Source: Bacteroidota bacterium (lineage in GTDB: Bacteria; Bacteroidota; Bacteroidia; Chitinophagales; Saprospiraceae). Taken from it: a stretch of DNA of 64,000 nucleotides. The notes beneath the pieces were generated by a model. The model made no database searches. It saw nothing but the letters and a program-made list of their open reading frames with translations, and was not told the origin of the DNA. Shown in pieces: positions 34,411-42,285 of this stretch (its first letter is position 1; each line of letters starts with the position of its first letter). The position numbers and the translations under genes were made by a program. The DNA lies in contig JAAEZH010000020.1 of NCBI GenBank assembly GCA_018222965.1, positions 33,323 through 97,322 of the forward strand, in the 5' to 3' direction.

Positions 34411-36085
34411 GAGGAAGAACGACCAGTTCCTGAAAGTTTGCCTGCCGACCATTGTGCAAATTCCCAACGTGGATCGCAAAACGGTATCGAAAATGCCCTG
34501 GTTTTTCAGGAACAAATAAATCTGCCTGAAATTTAAGTGTGTCGCCAGGCTCGAGCACCATATTTAGTGCCTCTTTCATCGCAGGGACAGCCTTTTCCAC
34601 GCGGTCACCTTCATACACATGGGAGTACACTTTAATCTCCCGACTGCTCTCCGAAAAATCAACCGCTTTATCCGTTGGGTTTATCAATAATATTTCCATC
34701 GGAACACGATCATCTGTATACAGGCTGTCAACCGGATTCAAAATTTTAATTTTCAGGCGGTTGTATGATCTGAAGTCGTCTGTATAGCCATATTTGGAGT
34801 CCTGAATTCCTCCCGGCGAAAAGGGGGTACCATCTGAAAGGTATTCAGAAACCCGCATTACGCGCTTGCCCTGCAGCGCTTCTTCTTCCTCCCAAAGCAG
34901 GTCGTATTGATTTCCGGAATGACTCCAATTGTTTACTGTATATGCTTTTTTTCCCGAGTAAAACTGATACTTGGAAGGCCCCCGATAGCTGTTGTAAAAA
35001 ATCACCGGGAGGGAATCGGCTTTCGCCGAAATGTCTTCTGCCCAGACATCCCAATTGTGAAACTCATTTCGGGGGTTGGTACCTTCCGGCAAAAAATCCC
35101 ACATAAAATACAGGCGAACAAGTAGAATCAATACTATGGAAGGTATCGAAAGTCCGTAAATCCATTTCTTCCAGGATGGTCTGCTTTTGATAAAATGGTA
35201 GGACAGATAAACCGCCGGCAGTAAGGCTGTGGCCGTCCAGTTGGCCTCTGTTCTTTCCTGAAATCCGCGATACAGAAAAAAGCCTAAAACGCCGATCATA
35301 CACCACTTCAAGCTACGCTCAAAAGCATCTTCCGGCATTCGGCGAAAGCCGGCAATAAGAACCGGAATAGCAACCAATGGTCCAAAAACCAATAGTTGTC
35401 CGCCCAGATAATCGCCCAGAAAACGCCACTCATAGGCCTCCGCTCCCCGGTCGATCAGGTGGTATCTGAAGGTGGGGAAGTCATGCGCATATTGCCAGTA
35501 CAAATGCGGTAAAAACAACACCAGCGCCAAAACAGGGACCAGCCAAAAGCTCTTTCGTTTTACCAGCTTCCAGTTGGGCAAAAATAGAAACAACAGGAAT
35601 ATCGCGCCGTGGTATTTGCTATAAGCCAGGCCTGCTGTGAGTACAGCCAGAAGGATGGCGGTTTTTACAGAATCAGTTTCCAGGTAAGAGCGGAGAACGG
35701 GAAGAAATGCCGCTGCAAAAAACACCAGTGTTATATCAGGAGCAGCCATAAATCCACCAATATGGATCAACAGCATGGAAAACAACAAACTAAAAAAGAG
35801 GGGCAAATTTTTCGGGCGAACCAGTTTGTACAGAAACCAAACAGTGGCCGTGCTCGCCAATACGATAAAGAAGCGCACGCCTAATTCTCCGGGAAATACA
35901 GAAGCCCCCAGCCAAACCAAAAAAGGCGTGGCGGGCGGATGGTCCCAGTACCCCCAGGCCAAATGCTGAGAGAACATCCAGTAGTGTGCTTCGTCGTGGA
36001 AAAGTTCGGTAAATCCTGCCTGAACCAGGTTTAGCAGGGTCCAGGCAAGCAACCAGGGCCAGGGAGATTCTTTGGCCCACCTCAT
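34403..36085 (-). CDS. ArnT-like/family 39 membrane glycosyltransferase with soluble C-terminal domain
   Basis: A 560-residue protein with about ten membrane segments in the first 330 residues. The N-terminal loop FTELFHDEAHYWMFSQHLAWGYWDHPPATPFL is the hallmark of the PMT_2/ArnT-like glycosyltransferases, which transfer sugars from polyprenyl-phosphate donors on the outer face of the inner membrane; the acidic pair DE is the probable catalytic site. The last 200 residues form a hydrophilic beta-rich domain (RLKIKILNPVDSLYTDDRVPMEILLINPTDKAVDF), unusually large. It starts at the stop of lipA (TAATG overlap), so they are cotranscribed. Acceptor unknown. It contains two exact 13-mer copies. Confidence 0.88.
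   Translation of the reverse strand: MRWAKESPWPWLLAWTLLNLVQAGFTELFHDEAHYWMFSQHLAWGYWDHPPATPFLVWLGASVFPGELGVRFFIVLASTATVWFLYKLVRPKNLPLFFSLLFSMLLIHIGGFMAAPDITLVFFAAAFLPVLRSYLETDSVKTAILLAVLTAGLAYSKYHGAIFLLFLFLPNWKLVKRKSFWLVPVLALVLFLPHLYWQYAHDFPTFRYHLIDRGAEAYEWRFLGDYLGGQLLVFGPLVAIPVLIAGFRRMPEDAFERSLKWCMIGVLGFFLYRGFQERTEANWTATALLPAVYLSYHFIKSRPSWKKWIYGLSIPSIVLILLVRLYFMWDFLPEGTNPRNEFHNWDVWAEDISAKADSLPVIFYNSYRGPSKYQFYSGKKAYTVNNWSHSGNQYDLLWEEEEALQGKRVMRVSEYLSDGTPFSPGGIQDSKYGYTDDFRSYNRLKIKILNPVDSLYTDDRVPMEILLINPTDKAVDFSESSREIKVYSHVYEGDRVEKAVPAMKEALNMVLEPGDTLKFQADLFVPEKPGHFRYRFAIHVGNLHNGRQANFQELVVLPPN
35018..35030 (+). repeat. Iterated 13-mer GGCTTTCGCCGAA, copy 5
   Basis: Exact copy in the glycosyltransferase gene; the gene reads the complement as Ser-Ala-Lys-Ala. 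Confidence 0.8.
35338..35350 (-). repeat. Iterated 13-mer GGCTTTCGCCGAA, copy 6
   Basis: Exact copy in the glycosyltransferase gene, opposite strand to copy 5; read as Gly-Phe-Arg-Arg. Confidence 0.8.
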
Positions 36086-36948
36086 TATAAGTGGCGCTCA
36101 GCATGGTAGGAAGAACGAACCAATGGTCCACTCTCAACAAAGTCAAATCCTTTTTCCATACCCACCTCTTTATACAGCGCAAAAGTGTCGGGATGTACAA
36201 ACTCCGCAACATCCAAATGCATTTTGGTTGGCTGCAGATACTGGCCGATGGTCAGGACATCGCAACCATGCTCTACCAGATCATCCATGATCTTAAACAC
36301 TTCTTCTTTCTTTTCGCCCAATCCAACCATAATGCCGGATTTAGTGCGCTTACCAAACTCTTTGGTACGCTTAATTTGCTCGAGGCTGCGATGGTATTTA
36401 GCTTGAGGACGCACTTTGCGGTACAAACTTTCTACCGTTTCCATATTGTGAGAAACAACCTCCTGACCAGCACTAATCATACGCTCCAGCGCAGACCAGG
36501 TAGCCCGAACATCGGGGATCAGGGTTTCAATCGTTGTTTCAGGGCTTATTTCTTTAACAGCACGAACGGTTTGATACCAGATTTCTGCGCCCCGGTCTTT
36601 GAGCTCGTCCCGGTTTACAGAGGTAAGCACCGCGTGCTTGACCTGCATTAATTTGATCGCTTCGGCAACGCGCCGTGGCTCATCTTCATCATACTCCGGT
36701 GGTCGGCCTGTTTTTACGGCACAGAAAGAACAGGATCTTGTACAGGTATTTCCAAGGATCATGAAAGTCGCTGTACCAGCGCCCCAGCACTCTCCCATGT
36801 TCGGACAGTTGCCACTCTGACAGATCGTGTGCAAATTATACTCATCCACCAGCGAGCGAACCTTCTTGTAGCTTTCGCCAATAGGCAGCTTAACCCGAAG
36901 CCAGTCCGGGCGCTTTTTGCGTTTCTCTACGATGGGTAATTCGTGCAT
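36085..36948 (-). CDS. lipA: Lipoyl synthase
   Basis: A 287-residue radical-SAM enzyme that inserts two sulfurs into octanoyl groups on lipoyl domains. It carries the auxiliary cluster motif [12 protein letters not shown] (C-x4-C-x5-C) and the radical-SAM motif CTRSCSFC (CxxxCxxC). Further conserved parts are [25 protein letters not shown] and SHNMETV, and the C-terminus carries the typical RSSYHAE with the serine that ligates the auxiliary cluster. The start at [22 protein letters not shown] gives the usual length; the frame extends 22 codons upstream without homology. The glycosyltransferase gene follows in the same transcript. Confidence 0.97.
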   Translation of the reverse strand: MHELPIVEKRKKRPDWLRVKLPIGESYKKVRSLVDEYNLHTICQSGNCPNMGECWGAGTATFMILGNTCTRSCSFCAVKTGRPPEYDEDEPRRVAEAIKLMQVKHAVLTSVNRDELKDRGAEIWYQTVRAVKEISPETTIETLIPDVRATWSALERMISAGQEVVSHNMETVESLYRKVRPQAKYHRSLEQIKRTKEFGKRTKSGIMVGLGEKKEEVFKIMDDLVEHGCDVLTIGQYLQPTKMHLDVAEFVHPDTFALYKEVGMEKGFDFVESGPLVRSSYHAERHL

Positions 36949-37033
36949 TGGATTGCATTCGTTTTTAGTCAATACCACTGTAATCAGTAGTACAGGAGAC
37001 AACAATATGGCCACTTAAAAAGTTGCCGGGTTC

Positions 37034-37831
37034 TTATTGTCGCTTTCCGAACTGCAAATTTACGAAAAGGTTAAGGAAGAATGGACGATTCTCGGCATCC
37101 TCTATATCTGCCATGATCGGAACTTCCCGGAAGAAAACATCCAGCATGATGCCCGCTTCGATAGCTTTGGCATATTCATCAAAAGCACCCCAGTCAAAAT
37201 GAACGGCTACCTGGGTATGTAAACCCGGCGCCAGTCTTAGCTCACCCAGCCCTTTGGACCAGGGGGCTGCTCCATAAATATTCCAGGGATTTAAAAATGA
37301 ATCTGCAATTTCTTCAGAATATTTTACGGTAATTATTGGAGATGAAGGGTTGGAGGTTTCTGTAGAATATAACTGTAGGTAATAAGGTTTAAGCAAGCCC
37401 AGCGAAAAGCCGCCTTCATAGCTTAATCCGATGGCCACTCCTTTTCGTTTGGCTTTTTCAGAGAAGTATCTTTTTTCTCCCATACCGAGGCGGAGGGCAT
37501 AAAAATTGTTTTGTTTTCCAAAAACAAACGGGCGGGAAACACTAGATCCGCCACCTGTTTGATCGAGGCTGGTGCGATTTTCTTTGTGATGACGCAATTC
37601 TCCCAGCCCAATGTGGTAGAAGCGTGTCAGGTAATAGGTACGCAGTTTTCCGAAATTCAGCCCGACAGCCAGGCCACGCGTATGCATCCGAAGATCAAAG
37701 GTTGTCTCTTTATTGTAGACAACACCCTTGCCGGTGGTCTCAACTTCCTTTTTAGGCTGAAACGTTTCCTGAGCCTGCATAATCAGAGGCAGTGCCAGGA
37801 GCACTAAGACGGATGTAATGTATTTTTTCAT
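37034..37831 (-). CDS. Hypothetical secreted protein, probable outer-membrane beta-barrel
   Basis: A 265-residue protein with a clear signal peptide (MKKYITSVLVLLALPLIMQAQ). The mature chain alternates hydrophobic and polar residues with many aromatic residues (GLAVGLNFGKLRTYYLTRFYHIGLGELRH, VAIGLSYEGGFSLGLLKPYYLQLY, FFLNLFVNLQFGKRQ), which suggests membrane-spanning beta strands. No family is recognised with certainty. It is 85 bp upstream of lipA on the same strand; the pairing with lipA is probably incidental. Confidence 0.7.
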   Translation of the reverse strand: MKKYITSVLVLLALPLIMQAQETFQPKKEVETTGKGVVYNKETTFDLRMHTRGLAVGLNFGKLRTYYLTRFYHIGLGELRHHKENRTSLDQTGGGSSVSRPFVFGKQNNFYALRLGMGEKRYFSEKAKRKGVAIGLSYEGGFSLGLLKPYYLQLYSTETSNPSSPIITVKYSEEIADSFLNPWNIYGAAPWSKGLGELRLAPGLHTQVAVHFDWGAFDEYAKAIEAGIMLDVFFREVPIMADIEDAENRPFFLNLFVNLQFGKRQ

Positions 37832-38025
37832 AGATCACAATTCAATCGGTATGAGCAATGGATGATTGCCTGGATGCTTTCAAACATTAGAACGAAAAAA
37901 TGCCTGCAGAATTCTGTTAACAGCACCCTGAGGACGACAACCTTATAAAATTAAAGAATCTGAAGCACAAATGCTTGCATCTAAGGCACCTCTGTGTATA
38001 GAAAGGCAGAAAATGGGGTAAGAGT

Positions 38026-38412
38026 TTAGTCTTTTAGCTTCCTTTCGTTCACTTTTTGCTGTTCAGCCTGCATTTTTTCGTAAAAAGCGGTCCGATCGGT
38101 AATTACCCATAGAACCTCAAGCGCTCCGGTCTCACCCAAACTACTCTCAAAAGAGTAATCGTAAAAGCCCGGCAGTTGAGGGTTGGTAGAAGATACCCCT
38201 TCGAATTTTACAGGCAGTCGGGGTTCATTGGCTTTTGCCTGCTTGATAAGCACCGGCAAAATGCTTTCCAACAACGGAAAATCATTCAATAGCAACATGC
38301 CTGGTGCAAGGGTCAACAAAGTACCTTTCGAGCTGAGCAGTTTGCCTTTTGAATCAATCTTTAAATAGTGAAGCTTGCTGTTTCCCTGGTCTTCAGTAGC
38401 TATATCATGCAT
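38026..38412 (-). CDS. PAS-like single-domain protein of the small-GTPase operon
   Basis: A 128-residue cytoplasmic protein. HYLKIDSKGKLLSSKGTLLTLAPGM followed by LLLNDFPLLESILPVL and the end ALEVLWVITDRTAFYEKMQAEQQKVNERKL look like a PAS sensor domain with its trailing helix, comparable to PAS domains in cyanobacterial signalling proteins. That assignment is by eye and moderate in certainty. The start codon overlaps the end of the GTPase gene by 8 nt, so expression is coupled. It may sense a ligand for, or be an effector of, the GTPase. Confidence 0.68.
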   Translation of the reverse strand: MHDIATEDQGNSKLHYLKIDSKGKLLSSKGTLLTLAPGMLLLNDFPLLESILPVLIKQAKANEPRLPVKFEGVSSTNPQLPGFYDYSFESSLGETGALEVLWVITDRTAFYEKMQAEQQKVNERKLKD

Positions 38413-38896
38413 TTTTTAGGAGTTGCTCCCCAATTGAAATAAATACTTCTTCTACATTTTCCCCTGTTTTGGCGGAAGTCGTAAAATCTATAGCTCCCGG
38501 TACGTTTTTTAGAATCTCATCAAGCTTGTCCGCTTCGAGGAGGTCTTTCTTATTTCCAATTTTTCGAATAACAACCCCTGGACACAAGACTTTTAAATAC
38601 TCCAGATCTTGCTGAATATTCTCATAAGTTGTGGGACGGGTAAGATCAAATACATAAATAAGGGCACTGGAACCAAGAAAGTAGGTAGTTGGTACTTTAT
38701 CCTGATTCATTTCGCCAGCGATATCCCAAACGAGCAAATTCAATGCGCGGCCACCGACCTCAATTACTTTCTTATCCACCTTAACGCCTATCGTTGTCAG
38801 GTATTTTTCGTCAAAGCGCTGATATAGAAATCGGTTAAATAAGGAAGTCTTTCCAACCCCCAGGCTTCCGGTTAATATGACTTTTTTACTGATCAT
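38405..38896 (-). CDS. Ras/Rab-like small GTPase
   Basis: A 163-residue protein consisting only of a G domain. All nucleotide-binding motifs are visible: G1 GSLGVGKTS, G2 Thr in YLTTIGVKV, G3 WDIAGEM, G4 NKKD and G5 TSAKTGENVEEVF. The pattern around YLTTIGVKVDKK and WDIAG is Rab/Ras-like rather than Era- or MglA-like. The position equivalent to Ras Gln61 is Glu (AGEM instead of AGQE), so intrinsic hydrolysis may be slow or depend on a partner. No membrane anchor or C-terminal Cys is present. It overlaps the upstream gene by 11 nt and the downstream one by 8 nt, so these proteins surely work together. Confidence 0.9.
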   Translation of the reverse strand: MISKKVILTGSLGVGKTSLFNRFLYQRFDEKYLTTIGVKVDKKVIEVGGRALNLLVWDIAGEMNQDKVPTTYFLGSSALIYVFDLTRPTTYENIQQDLEYLKVLCPGVVIRKIGNKKDLLEADKLDEILKNVPGAIDFTTSAKTGENVEEVFISIGEQLLKNA

Positions 38897-39734
38897 CCCT
38901 AATTTTTGGTTCCGGAAAAAATAGATCTTCTAATCCTTTTCGAAGCTGTAAATGTCTGGCATTTTCATCGCCTCTCAATATACTTAGCAGCTTATTTTCA
39001 GCAAATTGCTGAATTCTTTCCTCCATGAATTCCCTTTCTTCCGGCAATAAACTACCCCCAACCACAACCGATATATAACAATTGTAATTATTGAAAATAT
39101 GGATCGAATAATCACCATAATTAATTTGCTCCAAATCCTTGTCGCCCTTCTTAAAAGCATCTTCAACAAAAGACTTTATAGCTGTGAGCATCCCGGCAAT
39201 GAGATCTCGATCGATGGTTTCTCCTTTAGAAGCACTGCCCAGTAAAATGCCCGAATGCTGTTCCACCACAAAAGCCTCCTCCACTTTCTGCATTTTGGCC
39301 CGGGCAAACATCTTTTTCTTGTCTCGTCGGCTCATGCCGAATAAAGCAAATCGAATTCGACCAGGCACCCCCGAATTGAAGGTCTGGTATATCTGTTCAG
39401 ACATCTCCCGCCTCAGAGAAGCAATTTGCTTTTGAATGTACTTCCGGATCATCTTTCCCATGACCGGATAAATGGTATCCAGTATCTCGTCCTGCGAAGT
39501 ACGCAATCGGGTTTGCACGATATTATCAACAACCTTATAATAGGTATCCGGAAAGTTTTGCCGCAGCACTTCAAGCTGAGATTCTATCAATGGACCTACC
39601 CGTTGTTCCAGCAGTTTTGGATCATTGAGTTGTGCTTTTAACTCTTCCAGCACAATGCGGTCATCCCGCAATATGATCTCTTTCAACTGCTCAAACAATT
39701 GAGATTCATAGCTCGCCCCCGGTTTGGGTTCCAT
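38886..39734 (-). CDS. Sensor-like protein related to the N-terminal region of OmpA-fused family, without OmpA domain
   Basis: A 282-residue protein starting at MEPKPGASYESQLFEQL; the frame begins seven codons earlier at a TTG. The first half is helical, with PVMGKMIRKYIQKQIASLRREMSEQ. The second half, KVEEAFVVEQHSGILLGSASKGETIDRDLIAGMLTAIKSFVEDAF followed by LEQINYGDYSIHIFNNYNCYISVVVGG, resembles a roadblock/longin-like sensor fold and, as I recall, the N-terminal region of a family of OmpA-domain proteins in other phyla. No OmpA domain, signal peptide or membrane segment is present here. It overlaps the GTPase gene by 11 nt. Roadblock/longin-like proteins are typical regulators of Ras-like GTPases, so this is the likely partner; that is inference. 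Confidence 0.72.
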   Translation of the reverse strand: MEPKPGASYESQLFEQLKEIILRDDRIVLEELKAQLNDPKLLEQRVGPLIESQLEVLRQNFPDTYYKVVDNIVQTRLRTSQDEILDTIYPVMGKMIRKYIQKQIASLRREMSEQIYQTFNSGVPGRIRFALFGMSRRDKKKMFARAKMQKVEEAFVVEQHSGILLGSASKGETIDRDLIAGMLTAIKSFVEDAFKKGDKDLEQINYGDYSIHIFNNYNCYISVVVGGSLLPEEREFMEERIQQFAENKLLSILRGDENARHLQLRKGLEDLFFPEPKIRDDQ

Positions 39735-39757
39735 ATGAGAATCACTCTTCGGCAAAA

Positions 39758-40102
39758 TCAGTCTTTGAGAAGCTGTTGTCCTACTTTCTGCAACAAATTG
39801 CCAATCAGGTGGCGATCCTCCCGACTTTGCGCGGAAATCTGATCCTTCAACATCTCTACCTGCTCCGTCAAAAGCGCTTCGATCTTATCCAGCCTGTTGT
39901 CAAGGCTTTGCTCCAGCACATCAATGCGGGTTTGCAGGCTTTGCTCCGACTGTTCTATATTTGCTGATAATTCCTGATGCTTCTGATCGACATCCGAAAA
40001 GCGGTTGTCATACTCATTCATCTGCTCACCCATCAGGATCTTTCGGATAACTCCAAGGTCTCCCAGATTCATTTTTCCGGGATCAATTTGTTTCTCTGCC
40101 AT
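39758..40102 (-). CDS. Coiled-coil protein, first gene of the small-GTPase operon
   Basis: A 114-residue acidic protein. After a short head (MAEKQIDPGKMNLGDLGVIRKILMGEQM) the rest is one long coiled coil (IEQSEQSLQTRIDVLEQSLDNRLDKIEALLTEQVEMLKDQI) ending in a short amphipathic helix (LIGNLLQKVGQQLL). No catalytic motif, signal or membrane segment. The next gene begins 23 nt downstream. It could be a scaffold or multimerisation partner for the sensor-like protein and GTPase. Function is not known. Confidence 0.72.
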   Translation of the reverse strand: MAEKQIDPGKMNLGDLGVIRKILMGEQMNEYDNRFSDVDQKHQELSANIEQSEQSLQTRIDVLEQSLDNRLDKIEALLTEQVEMLKDQISAQSREDRHLIGNLLQKVGQQLLKD

Positions 40103-40175
40103 TTTCGGAAGATTTTTACGTTATCTCATGCTGTATCCCATTCGGAATCAGCATAGATTATTCTAAAACAACAAT

Positions 40176-41519
40176 ATGTCACTCAGCAACAGCAGGCAGC
40201 ATACCATATTAGTCTACCATGAGGCTCCAAATCCCCGAATGCGCTATGCCCTGGATGTGTTGTTGACCTATATTCTCCGGCTGCCTTATGAATGGGTTTC
40301 AGACTTTAATGTATTTACCCAATCTGACAGCCCCAAAATACGGTATGCAGGGGAAGCTCGAAATTCAAAAGAGGTATTAATTCCTGCATCTGCCTTTTTT
40401 TTACCGGATTTCCCGGTAAATAAAGTTCCGAACCTATCTCAATATAATAAAATACCCATACTCTTTGATTGCCCAAATACCGAAGCGGACCTTCCTTTCG
40501 ATTTGCTGGCAGCTGTCTTTTATTTAGTGGCAAGAGTCGAAGAGTATCAGGACTTCCAGGCCGATACGCACGGACGCTTTCCCGCATCCGAGTCGATTCT
40601 TGTGAAAGCGGGATTCCAGGAATGGCCACTCGTCGATATATGGGCATCCCTATTGCTGGAACAATTACAGCAGAAATTCCCCGGCCTCATTGAGCATCAT
40701 CGGCATTTCCACTATCAACCTACATACGACATTGATCTTCCCTGGAAATACGGCCATCGGCCCACGGCTCGAAAAGTGGGCAGTCTGGCCAAAGATATCC
40801 TTCGTGTCAATCTCCAAAATCTGTCTCAAAGAATAAAAATTCAATTGGGAGCGAAAGACCCTTTCAATACCTTCGACCTAATTGAAAGCCTCCATAAACC
40901 CAATGCAGAGAATGTTCGTTATTTTTTGCCTTTCGGCGAAAGCGGCCCCTTCGATAAAAATCCAAATCCAACGGATAAAGACTGGCAACAACTTTGCCAA
41001 AAACTGCACCATTCTGCAAAAACGGGGATACATCCTTCCTATGCATCTACCGATCAGCCCGAAAAACTCGCGCAGGAATGCGCTCAGTTTGAACGCATTC
41101 TCGGTGCCCCGCCCAAAGCCAGCAGAAATCACTATTTGCGCTTCCGACTGCCCGACACTTACCGCCAGCTAATTCGGGAAGGCATACAGGAAGACTATAG
41201 CATGGGCTTTGCAGAAACGGTCGGCTTCCGTGCCGGAACTGCTCATGTTTATCCCTGGTATGATCTGGAAAAGGAGGAACAGACAAATCTCATGATCCAT
41301 CCTTTCGCTTTCATGGATGTTAGCCTGAAAAACTATATGCGGCTTTCGCCGAAAGGCGCCCTAAAAAAAATGCAACTGCTGGCTGACAGAATTTCTCAAA
41401 GCGGCGGGCAACTGATCTCCATCTGGCACAACAACTCCCTCGAAACAAAGGGTGAATGGGCAGCATGGACCAGCATGTATGCTTTATGGCAAGAGTGGAT
41501 TTCCAGTAAAACCGGGTAA
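40176..41519 (+). CDS. Polysaccharide deacetylase-like protein (DUF7033 type)
   Basis: A 447-residue protein. The first 150 residues match the DUF7033-type N-terminal domain found ahead of deacetylase-like domains in Bacteroidota (FDCPNTEADLPFDLLAAVFYLVARVEEY is characteristic). The C-terminal half is a degenerate NodB-like barrel: YQPTYDIDLPWKYGHRP supplies the Asp, GIHPSYAS the His, and MGFAETVGFRAGTAHVYPWYDL the later motif. No signal peptide. Such genes usually belong to surface polysaccharide metabolism; the substrate is unknown. It is divergent from the GTPase operon (73 bp between starts). It holds one exact and one nearly exact 13-mer copy. Confidence 0.82.
   Translation: MSLSNSRQHTILVYHEAPNPRMRYALDVLLTYILRLPYEWVSDFNVFTQSDSPKIRYAGEARNSKEVLIPASAFFLPDFPVNKVPNLSQYNKIPILFDCPNTEADLPFDLLAAVFYLVARVEEYQDFQADTHGRFPASESILVKAGFQEWPLVDIWASLLLEQLQQKFPGLIEHHRHFHYQPTYDIDLPWKYGHRPTARKVGSLAKDILRVNLQNLSQRIKIQLGAKDPFNTFDLIESLHKPNAENVRYFLPFGESGPFDKNPNPTDKDWQQLCQKLHHSAKTGIHPSYASTDQPEKLAQECAQFERILGAPPKASRNHYLRFRLPDTYRQLIREGIQEDYSMGFAETVGFRAGTAHVYPWYDLEKEEQTNLMIHPFAFMDVSLKNYMRLSPKGALKKMQLLADRISQSGGQLISIWHNNSLETKGEWAAWTSMYALWQEWISSKTG
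40932..40944 (-). repeat. Iterated 13-mer, single-mismatch copy (CGCTTTCGCCGAA)
   Basis: Twelve of 13 positions match; only the first base differs. The gene reads the complement as Phe-Gly-Glu-Ser. Confidence 0.65.
41341..41353 (+). repeat. Iterated 13-mer GGCTTTCGCCGAA, copy 7
   Basis: Exact copy, opposite strand to the copy at 40932; read in frame as Leu-Ser-Pro-Lys. Confidence 0.8.
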
Positions 41520-41610
41520 TCCACTTCCGGTATTTTATTACCTTTAAAAATCGGCAGGAAGTCGTTTTTTTATGCCGATTTTCGGGAGTAAATCGGGCAA
41601 ACCAATATTT

Positions 41611-42261
41611 ATGTTGTACAATTTTAGTGATCAGACATCCATTGCTGGCAAGTATGTGGCACAACTCAGAGACAGCCACATCCAAAAAGACCGCATGCGC
41701 TTTCGGAAAAACCTGGAGCGACTCGCAGGCATTATGGGGTATGAGATCAGCAAAAAGTTGAATTATGTGCAGGTAGATGTGGAAACGCCCCTTGGGCAAG
41801 CCACAGCAAAAGTGCCGGACGATAAAATTGTATTAGCAACCATTTTGCGGGCCGGACTGCCGATGCAACAAGGACTACTCAATGTGTTTGATGATGCTGG
41901 CTCTGCTTTTGTTTCTGCCTATCGAAGACACCATAAAGACGGTTCGTTCGAAATAAATTTAGAGTACATATCCTGTCCATCGCTCGAAGGTAACGTCCTT
42001 ATTCTTTCCGATCCTATGCTGGCTACGGGTGCTTCCATCAAGACCGTTCTCGATGCGCTCCTGGAAAACGGAACGCCAAAAGAAATTCACATAATCACTG
42101 CCATCGCCTCTGCGCACGGACTGGACCAGGTGCGTCGATTTTTCCCAAATGCCCGAATTTGGGCGGGAGACATTGACGAAGAACTCACGGCCAAATCCTA
42201 CATCGTTCCGGGACTGGGAGATGCTGGTGATCTCGCATTCGGAGAAAAACTGCAGGATTAA
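41611..42261 (+). CDS. upp: Uracil phosphoribosyltransferase
   Basis: A 216-residue type I phosphoribosyltransferase that salvages uracil to UMP with PRPP. The PRPP loop is VLILSDPMLATGASIKTVLD, and the uracil-binding end is YIVPGLGDAGDLAFGEKL. The start at MLYNFSDQTSIAGKYVAQLRD agrees with Bacteroidota Upp proteins; an ATG 13 codons upstream is in frame but unlikely. ILRAGLPMQQGLL is the usual dimer/PRPP contact region. It precedes the symporter gene by 24 bp in the same direction, so the two may be cotranscribed, though the transporter substrate is not known. Confidence 0.95.
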   Translation: MLYNFSDQTSIAGKYVAQLRDSHIQKDRMRFRKNLERLAGIMGYEISKKLNYVQVDVETPLGQATAKVPDDKIVLATILRAGLPMQQGLLNVFDDAGSAFVSAYRRHHKDGSFEINLEYISCPSLEGNVLILSDPMLATGASIKTVLDALLENGTPKEIHIITAIASAHGLDQVRRFFPNARIWAGDIDEELTAKSYIVPGLGDAGDLAFGEKLQD

Positions 42262-42285
42262 AGAGTTGTCTGACTTTCCACACTT

